Of a stretch of 64,000 bases of DNA, positions 34,163 to 43,592 are shown piece by piece; position 1 is the first letter of the stretch; the number at the start of each line of letters is the position of its first letter. The DNA lies in contig NZ_JAHTBN010000009.1 in the NCBI RefSeq assembly GCF_019166065.1, positions 62,001-126,000 of the forward strand, written 5' to 3'. The position numbers were made by a program, and so were the translations under genes. Origin of the DNA: Candidimonas humi. Lineage in GTDB: Bacteria > Pseudomonadota > Gammaproteobacteria > Burkholderiales > Burkholderiaceae_B. The notes beneath the pieces are model-generated. The model was not told where the DNA came from, ran no database searches, and saw nothing but the letters and a program-made list of their open reading frames with translations.

Positions 34163-35113
34163 CTATCCGCCCAGCCCGCAGTTGGGCACCTCGACGTCGA
34201 CCGCGCCGGCCTGCGTGATATTGCTGTCCGGCGGCACGTCGTGCGTGAGCCAGACATTGCCGCCTATGGTCGATCCGCGCCCGATGGTGATGCGGCCCAG
34301 GATGGTCGCCCCCGCATACACGACCACATCGTCTTCGAGGATCGGGTGGCGCGGCAGGCCCTTCTTGAGCTCGCCGTTCGCGCCCGGCGGAAAACGCTTG
34401 GCGCCCAGCGTCACCATCTGGTAGAGGCGGACGCGGTCGCCGATGATGGCGGTTTCGCCGATCACCACGCCCGTGCCGTGGTCGATGAAAAAGCTGCGCC
34501 CTATGGTGGCGCCCGGATGGATGTCGATGCCGGTGTCGGCATGCGCGATCTCGGCCACGATACGCGCCAGCAGCGGCAGGCCCAGCAGGTACAGTTCATG
34601 GGCCAGGCGGTGGTACAGCACCGCGATTACGCCCGGATAGCACAGCAGCACCTCGTCGACGCTGCGCGCGGCCGGATCGCCCTGGTAGGCCGCGGTCACG
34701 TCCAGGTCCAGCGCCTGGCGCACCGAGGGCAGCTTGGCGCCGAACTCGCGGACGATGTCCACTGCCTGCTGTTCGATCTGCGCGGCGGGCAGCGGCTGTT
34801 CGCGATGCATGTAGTGCAGTTCCAGGCATACCTGGTGCAGCAGCGCGTCGAGCGCCGTGCCCACCGTCTGCCCGACATAGAAGTCTTCGACCTCTTCGCG
34901 CAAGTCTATCGGCCCCAGGCGCATGGGAAACAAGGCGCCCGAAAGACTCTTGATGATCTCGCGCAGGCTTTCCTGCGAAGGGAATTCGCGCCCGCCCGGA
35001 TGGCGGTTCAGGCGCCCGCGCGGTTCGCGCCATTGAGTGCGCGCCTTGCGCAGGTCCGAGACGATGGCGTCCAGGTTCCAGTTGGCTGTTGCCGAATTGA
35101 TGGTGCCGTTCAT
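34163..35113 (-). CDS. cysE: Serine O-acetyltransferase (EpsC/long type)
   Basis: A 316-residue acetyltransferase making O-acetylserine, the carbon acceptor for sulfide in cysteine synthesis and the inducer of CysB-type regulators. The C-terminal half is a left-handed beta-helix with hexapeptide repeats and the catalytic-site segment HPGATIGRSFFIDHGTGVVIGETA. An N-terminal ~180-residue helical domain marks the longer EpsC-type class. The start MNGTINSATANW has GGAG seven bases upstream. Its proximity to the organosulfur island fits a shared role in sulfur assimilation, though linkage may be accidental. Confidence 0.9.
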   Translation of the reverse strand: MNGTINSATANWNLDAIVSDLRKARTQWREPRGRLNRHPGGREFPSQESLREIIKSLSGALFPMRLGPIDLREEVEDFYVGQTVGTALDALLHQVCLELHYMHREQPLPAAQIEQQAVDIVREFGAKLPSVRQALDLDVTAAYQGDPAARSVDEVLLCYPGVIAVLYHRLAHELYLLGLPLLARIVAEIAHADTGIDIHPGATIGRSFFIDHGTGVVIGETAIIGDRVRLYQMVTLGAKRFPPGANGELKKGLPRHPILEDDVVVYAGATILGRITIGRGSTIGGNVWLTHDVPPDSNITQAGAVDVEVPNCGLGG

Positions 35114-35346
35114 CGATCGCTCCGGGGCGCCGCGCCTCGCGGGCCCCTCGTGTCCAGTGTGGGAAGCCTGTGCAGCACGGGCGCCCGCCCGCCGGCACAA
35201 GACAAGAAACAAACATTCTAACGCCGCGCCCCGTGCCGGCTACGAGCGGCCGCAAGGCGCTAATATGGAAGGGCCCGGCCGCGGCCAGTTCCGGCCGCCG
35301 TCCCGACACGTGCCGAACCGGCGGGACACATACCGAGGAAGCTTCC

Positions 35347-36141
35347 ATGCACCGCCCCGCCCCCCTGCGCCTGCACATACTTTCCGATCTGCACCTGAGC
35401 GTCTATGGCTTCACGCTGCCGCGCACCGATGCCGACGTAGTGGTGCTGGCCGGCGACATTGCGCGCCCGCAGCAAGCCGTGCAATGGGCCTCGGGGCTGG
35501 ACAAGCCGGTGGTCTACGTGGCCGGCAACCACGAGTTCTACGGCGGCTCGATACGCGGTACGCTGCGCGAGCTGAAGGCGCTGTGCCGCGGCACGTCCAT
35601 CCATGTGCTGGACGACGAGTCGCTGGAACTGGACGGGGTGCGCTTTCTGGGCGCCACGCTGTGGACGGACTTCATGCTGTACGGCGCGCAAGTGCGCGAG
35701 CAGGCCCATCGCGAGGCGCAGGCGATGCTGCGCGATTTCAGCCGCATCCACTGGGACGACGATGCCGGACGTCTCTTTGCGCCTGGCGACGCGGAGGCGC
35801 TGTTCCGGCAATCGCGCGACTGGCTGGCGCAGAGGCTGGACGAGACTGGCGGCCTGCCCACGGTGGTGGTCACGCATCACGCGCCCGCCCCCGGCAGCGT
35901 TCATCCGCGCTATGCCCAATCCCCCCTGAACACGTGCTTCGTGTCGGACCTGAGCAGCCTCATGGATCGCGATCGCGTGGCCTTATGGATACACGGCCAT
36001 ACCCATGACAGCTTCGACTACCGGGTAAGCGGCACGCGGGTGGTATGCAATCCGCGCGGCTATGCGCGCGACGGCGTGAACGAGAATCCCCGCTTCGATC
36101 CGGGGCTGGTCATAGACATAGAGCGGAACGTGGCCGCCTGA
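35347..36141 (+). CDS. Calcineurin-like metallophosphoesterase
   Basis: A 264-residue phosphoesterase with all five metal-binding blocks of the superfamily: SDLHLS (DxH), VVLAGDIA (GD), VAGNHEFYG (GNHE), THHAPAP (H) and WIHGHTHDSF (GHxH). No signal peptide, so probably cytoplasmic. GAGGAAG precedes the ATG. It diverges from cysE across 233 bases. The physiological substrate cannot be deduced from the fold. Confidence 0.88.
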   Translation: MHRPAPLRLHILSDLHLSVYGFTLPRTDADVVVLAGDIARPQQAVQWASGLDKPVVYVAGNHEFYGGSIRGTLRELKALCRGTSIHVLDDESLELDGVRFLGATLWTDFMLYGAQVREQAHREAQAMLRDFSRIHWDDDAGRLFAPGDAEALFRQSRDWLAQRLDETGGLPTVVVTHHAPAPGSVHPRYAQSPLNTCFVSDLSSLMDRDRVALWIHGHTHDSFDYRVSGTRVVCNPRGYARDGVNENPRFDPGLVIDIERNVAA

Positions 36142-36269
36142 GGAATCGAGCCCCCGGCCTGCGCCCGCCCCACGCCCTTATCGGCATTAGCATCGGCAGG
36201 CATTGGCACCAGCACCGGCATCAGCATAGCCGGAGCCCGGACGCGCCGGGCCGCGCGCCGATCTTATGC

Positions 36270-38453
36270 TCAGCGGGCCCGCGAAATGCGCACTTCGGCG
36301 CCGCGGCGCTTGACCTCCAGCCCTTCCGAAGGCAGGATCCGCAAGCCTTCCAGGCCCTTGATGTAGCTCGACCCCTGCATCTGCATGACGCGTATCTTGT
36401 TGCGCATCACCACCGGGCTGTGCTCGGGCATGCCGAACATCCAGACCTCGTCCAGGATGCGGGCGGAATTGAATTCGCCGGTATGCTGGGCCGTGGGCCC
36501 CAGGCACAGCATGTGGCCTTCCCGGCCGAACACCGGCAAAGTATCCAGGCCGGCCTCGACCGTCCAGGTGGTGCCGCCTTCATAGCGCCAGCCGGTATTC
36601 AAGTCCCACCATGCATCGCCGTGCGGCAGGTATACCTTGACCTCTTTGCCCGGCTGCAGCACCGGGGCGACGAGCAAGGCCGGCCCCAGCAGGTATTGGG
36701 TATCCCAGGCATGCGCCAGGGGGTCGCCCGGAAAAGCCAGCGCCATGGAGCGCTGCACCGGCAGGCCGGTGCGCACGGCATCCTCGACGATGCCCAGCAC
36801 GTACGGCACGAGGCGATAGCGCCATTGCAGCCAATGCCGCACCAGCTCGCGCGTGGTCTCGTCGAAATCGCCCGGCAGCAGCCCCGGCGCGCCCTGGAAC
36901 GCGAAATTGGCCGAGAACACGTTCATGGCCAGCCAGCGCACATACAGCTCGGGCGTCATGCCCGCGGCGGAATGGTGCGCCGAGCCCAGGCCATGCAGTT
37001 GCACCGGCACCCCGCTGGCGCCCAGCGACAGCGCAGTGCGCAGCGTGTGCTCGAGGCCGGCCCAGTCGTTCGTGACGCGCGGCCCCGCCTGCCACGGAAA
37101 GCGCTGCGCGGCGGGGAACAGGTCGTTGCTGAAAATGACGCCTTCCTGCGGCGTCTTGTGGCCCGCCACCGCATCGAACAAGGCGCGCCTGGCCAGCAGC
37201 GGATACAGCGTGCGCAAGGCGGCGCCCGTTTCGCCGCTGCGGGCAGTGATTCCGTCGGGGATGTCGTACTGGGCATCGCAAACCGGGGCGCCCAGGCCTT
37301 CGTCGACCCATTGCCGCTGGCGCTCGGACCACAGCTTGTAGACGTCCTTGTTGGTCAGGTCGAGCAGGCCGAAAGGCTTGCCCGCGCTATATTCGTTGCC
37401 CGCGCAGCGGTAGGCCTCGCCGCTGTCGTCCTCGATCAGCAGCCAGCCCCGGTCTTCCCATTCGTGGAACAGCGGCGTGCCGGCCAGCACGCCCGGGAAA
37501 GTGGGCGCAGCCATTTGCAGGTTCAAGGCCTGCAGGCTCGAGACCAGCGCGCGAGGATCGGCAACCCGGTGCGCGTCCCATTCGAATACCGGCTTGTCCG
37601 CCTGGAAGCCGCAAAGGGCCGGCGCGGCCAGCCTGACGGCATCCAGTGCCCAGCCTTCGGCGCGGAACTGGCTCGCGGCCTTGCCCAGTTCGTCGAGCGA
37701 CTGCTGCGGACCCTGCTCAAGCCAGACCCCCATAGGCCACAAGCCCGGCTGCCCGGCCCGGCCGGTCAGCGCCGAATACTGGTTGAAGATCTCGGTGGGC
37801 TCGCCGACGAACAGGAACACATCGAACAAGCGGTCGTGGACACAGACCGTGTAGTAATCGGGATATTCATGGGCCAGGTCGTGCTCGACCCGCCCCACGG
37901 TGTTCACATAAAGGCCCCAGCCGCGCGGACTCCAGGCCAGCGGCAACACGCGCATGGCGGGCAGGTCCGACACCAGGAACTGGCCGCGGCGATCCAGATC
38001 GCCGGCGGTTTCGCCGAGGCCGCACAGGGCTTCGTCGCAATCCAGCTCCAGGCTCAGTTGCCACAGGCATGCATCATCGGCCGCCTCGCGCGCCAGCGTG
38101 GCTTCGGCCTCGCTGCTCAGCACGCAGTGTTCGCCCTTGTACAAGGAAAACCGCAAGGGAGACGGAGATATTTCCAGCGCGATGTCGCCTTGTTCCAGCC
38201 GCCAGCCCTGCGCGCCTTCGCGCACCATGGAACTGACCGCTAGTTCGCCGACGGCTTCCGGCCTGGCGAGCAGGGCTTCGGCGGCGGGAGCCCGCCCCCT
38301 GCCCGCTGGCTTTTCTTCCAGGGAAGCGCCATCGCCGCAACGCAGGCGATATACCCCCGGGGCATGTGCCTCGATCTGCAGTTGCAGGTCGTCCACCGCA
38401 AAGTCGGCGCGGTTCGCTTTCGCGGTAAGGAATTTCAAGGAAGTAAGCGGCAT
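36270..38453 (-). CDS. Glycoside hydrolase family 31-like protein, divergent active site
   Basis: A ~727-residue GH31-type protein with an N-terminal beta-sandwich (to about residue 230), a TIM barrel and C-terminal beta domains (LLGPALLVAPVLQPGKEVKVYLPHGDAWWD is a strong GH31 landmark). The nucleophile region reads VCDAQYDIPDG where alpha-xylosidases have KTDFGERIP: the aspartate is kept but the following Gly-Glu-Arg is replaced. The acid/base region TNDWAGLEHTLRTALSLGASGV keeps the Asp. The next motif reads LHGLG instead of HDIGG. Activity on an unusual alpha-glycoside, or none, is possible. The start MPLTSLKFL is tentative; an ATG 66 bases upstream is open. It stands alone. Confidence 0.78.
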   Translation of the reverse strand: MPLTSLKFLTAKANRADFAVDDLQLQIEAHAPGVYRLRCGDGASLEEKPAGRGRAPAAEALLARPEAVGELAVSSMVREGAQGWRLEQGDIALEISPSPLRFSLYKGEHCVLSSEAEATLAREAADDACLWQLSLELDCDEALCGLGETAGDLDRRGQFLVSDLPAMRVLPLAWSPRGWGLYVNTVGRVEHDLAHEYPDYYTVCVHDRLFDVFLFVGEPTEIFNQYSALTGRAGQPGLWPMGVWLEQGPQQSLDELGKAASQFRAEGWALDAVRLAAPALCGFQADKPVFEWDAHRVADPRALVSSLQALNLQMAAPTFPGVLAGTPLFHEWEDRGWLLIEDDSGEAYRCAGNEYSAGKPFGLLDLTNKDVYKLWSERQRQWVDEGLGAPVCDAQYDIPDGITARSGETGAALRTLYPLLARRALFDAVAGHKTPQEGVIFSNDLFPAAQRFPWQAGPRVTNDWAGLEHTLRTALSLGASGVPVQLHGLGSAHHSAAGMTPELYVRWLAMNVFSANFAFQGAPGLLPGDFDETTRELVRHWLQWRYRLVPYVLGIVEDAVRTGLPVQRSMALAFPGDPLAHAWDTQYLLGPALLVAPVLQPGKEVKVYLPHGDAWWDLNTGWRYEGGTTWTVEAGLDTLPVFGREGHMLCLGPTAQHTGEFNSARILDEVWMFGMPEHSPVVMRNKIRVMQMQGSSYIKGLEGLRILPSEGLEVKRRGAEVRISRAR

Positions 38454-38589
38454 TACATGAGCAAGGTTGGACTTGGGCGGCACAGTGCAATCCTCGGGCT
38501 CTAGCCCCTGGCGCATCAAAAGGTGTTATTTTGACGGATTTACGCTATAAAATAAAATCGCCGCCCCGTTGTCGGGCGCGAGAGCCTCT

Positions 38590-40452
38590 TTAGCGGACGG
38601 TAATCGCCCCCAATAAATCCCGTTCTACGGGTAAAGGTTCGCCGTTCAGGGTGGCCGCCACGACATCGCCCGCCAGCGCCGACCAGGTCAGGCCGCGGGA
38701 ACCATATGCGCAGGCCAGCCACAGCCCCGGCAAGGCCGCCACCGTCCCGATCAGGGGCATGCGCCCCGCCGCCACCGCCCTCCATCCCCCCCAGCCTCCG
38801 GCCGGGTGCCGCAGCCCCGCCAGAGACTCCCCTGACGTATCCAGCAGCACGCCGAGCTTGTCCCGTATCTCGCGGCTGCCCTCGGCGCTGGCGGCGCAGG
38901 ACGAGGCATTGGGAACATACGTACTGCCGGCGACGTTGATGCCCCCTGCTGCGGGCAGGCAATAGCCGTCGCCGGCCAGGATCACCCGCGGCGCGAGCCC
39001 TGCCGGCAAGGCGTAGTAGTCCACCTGTCCGGCCACCGCATGCATGGCGCGCGGCCGCAGCAAGGGTGCCGCCTGCGGCAACTGCCGCAGCAGCGCCGGC
39101 ACGCCCATGGCACTGGCCAGCACGGCGACAGGAGCCCTGCCGAGCTCCCGTCCCGCAGAATCCAGTGCCCGCCAGCCCCCGGCGGGCAGGGGTTCCAGGC
39201 GGCCTACGGAGACGGGCAGGCGCCGGATCGCGGCATGATCGAGCAGTGCCTCGATCAGCAGCGGCGGGCGCAGCAATTGCCCGTCATGGAAGAAGACGCC
39301 GCCGCGCGGCAGCGCCAGGCCCGCGCGCCGCCCGGCCTCGGGCGCGTCCAGCCATTCGACCCAGTCCCGGGGAAAATCCAGGCCCGCCAAGGCTGTCCGG
39401 CGCATCTCGGCATGCGCCGCGTCGGCGCAGGGCTCGAAGGTCCCGCAGCGCAAGGGCCGGGCCTCTTCCGGCAGAGGCTGCCAGCGCTGCAGCGCCCGTG
39501 CCGCGCCGGCGCGCGAGAGCCGGGCGCGCGGGTCGTCGTCACGGGAAATCAATGGCGTCAGCGCCGCCGCGGCGTGCCCCCGGTGGCTGGAGCCCGGGCC
39601 GGCCGCGAAAGCCGGGTCGCATACGGTGACCGCGTGCCCGCGCAGCGCCAGCGCGTGCGCCATGCCCGCGCCGGCCAGGCCGCCGCCCACCACCAGCACC
39701 GGCACGCGCTGGCACAGCGGGGTGCGGTCCCGGTACAAGTTCGGGCGCAGGACGGCGGTCATCATTTCGCGCTTGCGCCCGAAACCCGGCACGCGGGACA
39801 CCAGGAAGCCGGCCGCGGCCAGGTCGCGGCGCACGCTGCCGGCGCAGCACCAGCTCGCCGCGGTGGCGCCAGGGTTGGCCATGCGCACCATCTGGCCGAA
39901 CAGGCGCGGCGTCCACATCTCGGGATTCTTGCGCGGCGCGAACCCGTCCAGGAAATAGGCGTCGACCCGCGCATCGACCTGGCGCGCCAGTTTTTCGATC
40001 TTGCCGAAGGCCAGCGTCAGGGTGACGGCCCCGCCCTCGAATTCCAGCCGGTGCAAGCCCGGCAGCAGGGGCGGCCAGGCCTCGATCAGCCGGCGCGCCA
40101 GGGCCTGCAGTTCGGCCGGCAGCCGCGGCAGCAGCGCACGCTGCAAATCGGCGCGCGCGAACGGATGTGCCTCGAAAGACACCACATGCAGGCGTGCCGG
40201 ACGCAGGCCGTCCTCATGCCAGGCGCGCCACAAGGCCAGGAAATTCTGGCCCAGCCCGAAGCCCGTCTCGCATACCGTGAAAACATCGCGCCCGCGCCAG
40301 CGCTGCGGCAAGCCGTTGCCGCGCAGGAATACATGCTCGGCCTGCGCGAGCGCCCCCATTTCGGCGTGGTAGACGTCGCCATAGCGCTCACTGACCGGCG
40401 TACCGGCCTCGTCGTACGCCAGGACGGCCGGAACCAGGGGTTCGAAGGACAT
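38590..40452 (-). CDS. mnmC: Bifunctional tRNA wobble-uridine methyltransferase/FAD oxidoreductase
   Basis: A 620-residue MnmC that completes the mnm5s2U34 modification of tRNAs such as tRNA-Lys(UUU). Residues 1-~235 are the SAM-dependent methyltransferase (VFTVCETGFGLGQNFLALW, then DAYFLDGFAPRKNPEMWT). Residues ~250-620 are the FAD-dependent demodification domain, opening with VLVVGGGLAGAGMAHALALRGHAVTVCD, a Rossmann GxGxxG motif, and ending with YGSRGLTWSALAGD. Both halves are intact and fused in the usual order. It is transcribed alone, divergent from suhB. Confidence 0.95.
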   Translation of the reverse strand: MSFEPLVPAVLAYDEAGTPVSERYGDVYHAEMGALAQAEHVFLRGNGLPQRWRGRDVFTVCETGFGLGQNFLALWRAWHEDGLRPARLHVVSFEAHPFARADLQRALLPRLPAELQALARRLIEAWPPLLPGLHRLEFEGGAVTLTLAFGKIEKLARQVDARVDAYFLDGFAPRKNPEMWTPRLFGQMVRMANPGATAASWCCAGSVRRDLAAAGFLVSRVPGFGRKREMMTAVLRPNLYRDRTPLCQRVPVLVVGGGLAGAGMAHALALRGHAVTVCDPAFAAGPGSSHRGHAAAALTPLISRDDDPRARLSRAGAARALQRWQPLPEEARPLRCGTFEPCADAAHAEMRRTALAGLDFPRDWVEWLDAPEAGRRAGLALPRGGVFFHDGQLLRPPLLIEALLDHAAIRRLPVSVGRLEPLPAGGWRALDSAGRELGRAPVAVLASAMGVPALLRQLPQAAPLLRPRAMHAVAGQVDYYALPAGLAPRVILAGDGYCLPAAGGINVAGSTYVPNASSCAASAEGSREIRDKLGVLLDTSGESLAGLRHPAGGWGGWRAVAAGRMPLIGTVAALPGLWLACAYGSRGLTWSALAGDVVAATLNGEPLPVERDLLGAITVR

Positions 40453-40584
40453 GCCGCTCGCCTTTGCTGTAAAGCCCGCATCATAAATCCTGCGGCCGCA
40501 TGCCCGCCGTCCAGCGCCCGTTTGCCGCCTCCACGCGCCGGCGCGGCCGGGCTCCGAGGCCGGCGCTGCGACGCCGGCTGCAAT

Positions 40585-40611
40585 GTTGCGTACACTACGG
40601 TTGCGTACACT
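40585..40611 (+). repeat. 12-bp direct repeat upstream of suhB
   Basis: GTTGCGTACACT occurs twice with a 15-base period (40585 and 40600), 53 bases before the suhB ATG. It could be a regulator-binding pair or a chance duplication. Confidence 0.6.
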
Positions 40612-40663
40612 GGCGTTTTTACCAGTTCTTTTCCGGACCGACCCTAAATCTGCCTTAATCCGT

Positions 40664-41512
40664 ATGGCCCATAATCAACTCAATCTCAGCGCATGCCTCG
40701 ATGCCGCCGTCACCGCCGCCCATGCCGCGGCCGCGGTGCTGCAAGCCTATGCCCACGACCGCAGCGAACTGATCATCGACAAGAAAGCCCGCAATGACCT
40801 GGTCTCGCAGGCCGACCGCGAGGCCGAACAGGCCATCATCAGCCTGCTGAGCGAGCGCACGCCCGAATTCGGCATCGTCGCCGAAGAATCGGGCGGCAGT
40901 GCCTCGGGCCTGGCCTCCTGGTACATAGACCCGCTGGACGGCACCACCAATTTCCTGCACGGCATTCCCCACTACGCGGTGTCGGTGGCCCTGGTGGCGC
41001 ACGCAGGCACTGCGGTCGAAGAAGAGCCGCTGCAGCGCGACCAGCCGGTGATCGGCGTGGTCTATGACCCCAACCGCGAGGAAATCTTCACCGCCATGCA
41101 CCAGGTCGGCGCCTGGCTCAACGATCGGCGCATCGCATGCTCGCAGACACGCGAACTGTCCGAATCGGTGCTGGCCACAGGCCTGCCGTTCCGCGACTTT
41201 TCCTTCGCCGATTCGTACATGGCGACCCTGCAGGATGCCATACGCGGCTCACGCGGCGTGCGCCGCTTCGGCGCCGCGGCGCTGGACTTGGCCTGGACGG
41301 CCTGCGGCCGCTACGACGGCTATTGGGAAATGGGGCTGGCGCCCTGGGACGTGGCGGCCGGCACGGTCATCGTGCGCGAGGCCGGCGGCGTGGCTGAAGA
41401 CATGCATCACCAGGACCCCTGGCCGATGAAAGGCTATGTATATGCCGGCAACCCCCAAACCGCCGTGGCGCTGGACGCCATGATCCAGCCGCATCTGGGC
41501 CCCGCGGCCTGA
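40664..41512 (+). CDS. suhB: Inositol-1-monophosphatase family protein
   Basis: A 282-residue metal-dependent phosphatase. The first metal motif is EESGG near residue 79 and the second is WYIDPLDGTTNFLHG, diagnostic of IMPases. The third is WEMGLAPWDVAAG. SuhB proteins also join the rRNA antitermination complex in E. coli; whether this one does is not visible. The start MAHNQLNL is preferred over an upstream in-frame ATG that adds 27 residues of poor quality. A short 9-residue insertion after SVALVAHAG is unusual. Confidence 0.88.
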   Translation: MAHNQLNLSACLDAAVTAAHAAAAVLQAYAHDRSELIIDKKARNDLVSQADREAEQAIISLLSERTPEFGIVAEESGGSASGLASWYIDPLDGTTNFLHGIPHYAVSVALVAHAGTAVEEEPLQRDQPVIGVVYDPNREEIFTAMHQVGAWLNDRRIACSQTRELSESVLATGLPFRDFSFADSYMATLQDAIRGSRGVRRFGAAALDLAWTACGRYDGYWEMGLAPWDVAAGTVIVREAGGVAEDMHHQDPWPMKGYVYAGNPQTAVALDAMIQPHLGPAA

Positions 41513-41631
41513 GGAAAACCCCACGGGAGCCCTGACCGGGCCTCCGCTTCGGAGTTGCGCCCTCGGCTGCAGTTTCCCGAGGCCGCCGCTACCCGGCCGC
41601 CATTTTCAGGCCTGCCGATGCGGAGCTACTG

Positions 41632-41647
41632 CCCTGCGCCCGCAGGG
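41632..41647. terminator. Hairpin between converging suhB and acyl-CoA synthetase genes
   Basis: CCCTGC-GCCC-GCAGGG is a perfect 6-bp stem 16 bases past the acyl-CoA synthetase stop, within a GC-rich gap. It lacks a T-run on either strand. Confidence 0.3.
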
Positions 41648-41663
41648 GCCTCGGCCATCGGAT

Positions 41664-43355
41664 TCAAGCCGCGGGCGGCTGCGCCTCGTCGCGCAGTGCG
41701 CGCCGCAATATCTTGCCCACATTGCTCTTGGGCAGTTCGCTGCGGAACTCGATCAGGTGCGGGCGCTTGTAGCCCGTCAGGCGTGCGGCGCACCACTCGC
41801 GCAGTTGATCCTCGGTCAGGCCGGGGTTGCGGCGCACCACGAACAGCTTGACCGCCTCGCCGCTGCGGGCGTCGGGTACGCCCACCGCGGCGCATTCCAG
41901 CACGTCGGGGTGCGAAGCCGCGACCTCCTCGACCTCGTTGGGATAGACATTGAATCCGGATACCAGGATCATGTCTTTCTTGCGGTCGACCAGCCTGAAG
42001 CGCCCTTGCTCGTTCATGATGCCGATATCGCCGGTCTTGAAGTAGCCGTCGTCGGTAAAAGACTCGGCGGTGTCTTCAGAGCGGCGCCAATAGCCCTTCA
42101 TTACCTGCGGCCCGCGGATCACCACCTCGCCGCGCTCGCCCACGGCCACCGGCTGGTCATGTTCGTCGACCAGCCGCACTTCTGTGGAAGGCAGCGGAAA
42201 GCCTATATCACCCGAATAAGTGTCGGCATTGGTGGGGTTCACCAGCGCGACCGGCGAAGTCTCGGTCAGCCCGTAGCCTTCGATAATGGGCTTGCCGGTA
42301 ATGCCCTGCCATTTCTCGGCCACCGCCTTCTGCACGGCGGCCCCGCCGCCCAGGCACAGCTTCAAGGCCGAAAAGTCCAGGGTGGCGAACTCGGCCTTGC
42401 CGGCCAGGCCATTGAACAAGGTGTTGACCGCGGGAAAGATGTGCGCGGGGTTGCGGCGCCAGGCGCCGATGACGCTGCGCAGATCGCGCGGATTGACGAC
42501 CAGCACGCCGCACATGCCCGCGTGCATCGCGAACAGGCCGCAGACCGTCAAGGCGAAAATATGGTACAGCGGCAGGGCGGCCAGCATGGTCAGCGGCGGC
42601 CCGGACAGATCGCCCAGCGCCGGGCGGGCCACGGCCTGCATTTGCAGCACATTGGCAACCAGATTGCGGTGCGTGAGCATGGCGCCCTTGGGGGTGCCGG
42701 TGGTGCCGCCCGTGTATTGCAACACAGCCACGTCGTCCATGGACGGGCGCGGGCGCTGCGCCGGCATGGGCGGCGCCTGTTCCAGCAGGCCGCGCAGGCG
42801 CAGCGCGCCGGGCAGGCTGTACGCCGGCACCTGCCGTTTTACATAGCGCACGGCCAGGTCGATAAGCCTGCCGCGCAGCCCCAGCAAATCGCCCACCGAG
42901 ACCAGGACTATCCCGGCGGGCCGAGCCTCGGCCGGCACCTGCTGCAGCGTGGCGGCGAAATTCTCGAGTATGAAGATCAAGCTGGCCTGGCTGTCGCGCA
43001 ACTGGTATTCCAGCTCGCGCGCGCTGTACAAGGGATTGACATTGACCACCACCATGCCGGCGCGCAGCGTGCCCAGCAGAATCGCCATATAGGGCAGCAC
43101 ATTGGGCATCATCAGGGCAACGCGGCTGCCCGGCGCAAGGCCCCGCCCCAGCATCCAGGCGGCCACCGCGTCGGCCTGGCGGTCCAGTTCGGCGTAGCTC
43201 AGGCCGCCGCCCATCAAGGCCAGCGCCCGCCGCTGCGCGTGCTTGCGGCAGGCGCGATCCAGCAGATCCGCCAGCGAGGTGTAATCCCCCATATCGACTT
43301 GCGCCGGCACCCCTTGAGGGTAATGCGCGAGCCAGGGTTTGTCCGGATTTTCCAT
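41664..43355 (-). CDS. fadD: Long-chain fatty acid-CoA ligase
   Basis: A 563-residue AMP-forming acyl-CoA synthetase that activates fatty acids for beta-oxidation at the inner membrane. The ATP/AMP loop is YTGGTTGTPKGAMLTH (about residue 215). Further motifs are EGYGLTETSP, FKTGDIG and the FACS segment LVDRKKDMILVSGFNVYPNEVE. The C-terminal lysine is in LPKSNVGKILRRALR. Length fits FadD. AGGAG precedes the ATG, which lies inside a 14-bp palindrome. FadE is elsewhere in the same window. Chain-length preference is not determinable. Confidence 0.9.
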   Translation of the reverse strand: MENPDKPWLAHYPQGVPAQVDMGDYTSLADLLDRACRKHAQRRALALMGGGLSYAELDRQADAVAAWMLGRGLAPGSRVALMMPNVLPYMAILLGTLRAGMVVVNVNPLYSARELEYQLRDSQASLIFILENFAATLQQVPAEARPAGIVLVSVGDLLGLRGRLIDLAVRYVKRQVPAYSLPGALRLRGLLEQAPPMPAQRPRPSMDDVAVLQYTGGTTGTPKGAMLTHRNLVANVLQMQAVARPALGDLSGPPLTMLAALPLYHIFALTVCGLFAMHAGMCGVLVVNPRDLRSVIGAWRRNPAHIFPAVNTLFNGLAGKAEFATLDFSALKLCLGGGAAVQKAVAEKWQGITGKPIIEGYGLTETSPVALVNPTNADTYSGDIGFPLPSTEVRLVDEHDQPVAVGERGEVVIRGPQVMKGYWRRSEDTAESFTDDGYFKTGDIGIMNEQGRFRLVDRKKDMILVSGFNVYPNEVEEVAASHPDVLECAAVGVPDARSGEAVKLFVVRRNPGLTEDQLREWCAARLTGYKRPHLIEFRSELPKSNVGKILRRALRDEAQPPAA

Positions 43356-43365
43356 ATATATATGG
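43352..43365. promoter_or_regulatory. 14-bp AT palindrome over the fadD start codon
   Basis: CCATATATATATGG is perfectly self-complementary and covers the fadD ATG (43353-43355) and the bases just upstream. It could occlude initiation or bind a regulator; this is speculative. Confidence 0.35.
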
Positions 43366-43592
43366 CTCCTGCTACGGATTTTCGATCACGACAATAACCG
43401 CGCCATTTGAGCCGCGGTAGGGCAACACATGCTGTCCGGCACCCGCTGCGGCTTGCGCGCCGGGCCCGCGCAACGCGCCCGCCGTTCCGGCTACAAGCCC
43501 GCATGCGCTACCCCCTGCCGGGCCGACTTGTTCATAATTTCCCGAGGGCGTACAGTTTCATCGACACTACTATAAATTATGGGACATCCATC

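Noticed and set aside
38526-38556. Plus-strand TTGACG-N16-TAAAAT upstream of the GH31 gene
   Set aside because: It points toward the 3' end of the oppositely oriented mnmC, so it has no gene to drive; probably chance in a short AT-rich patch.
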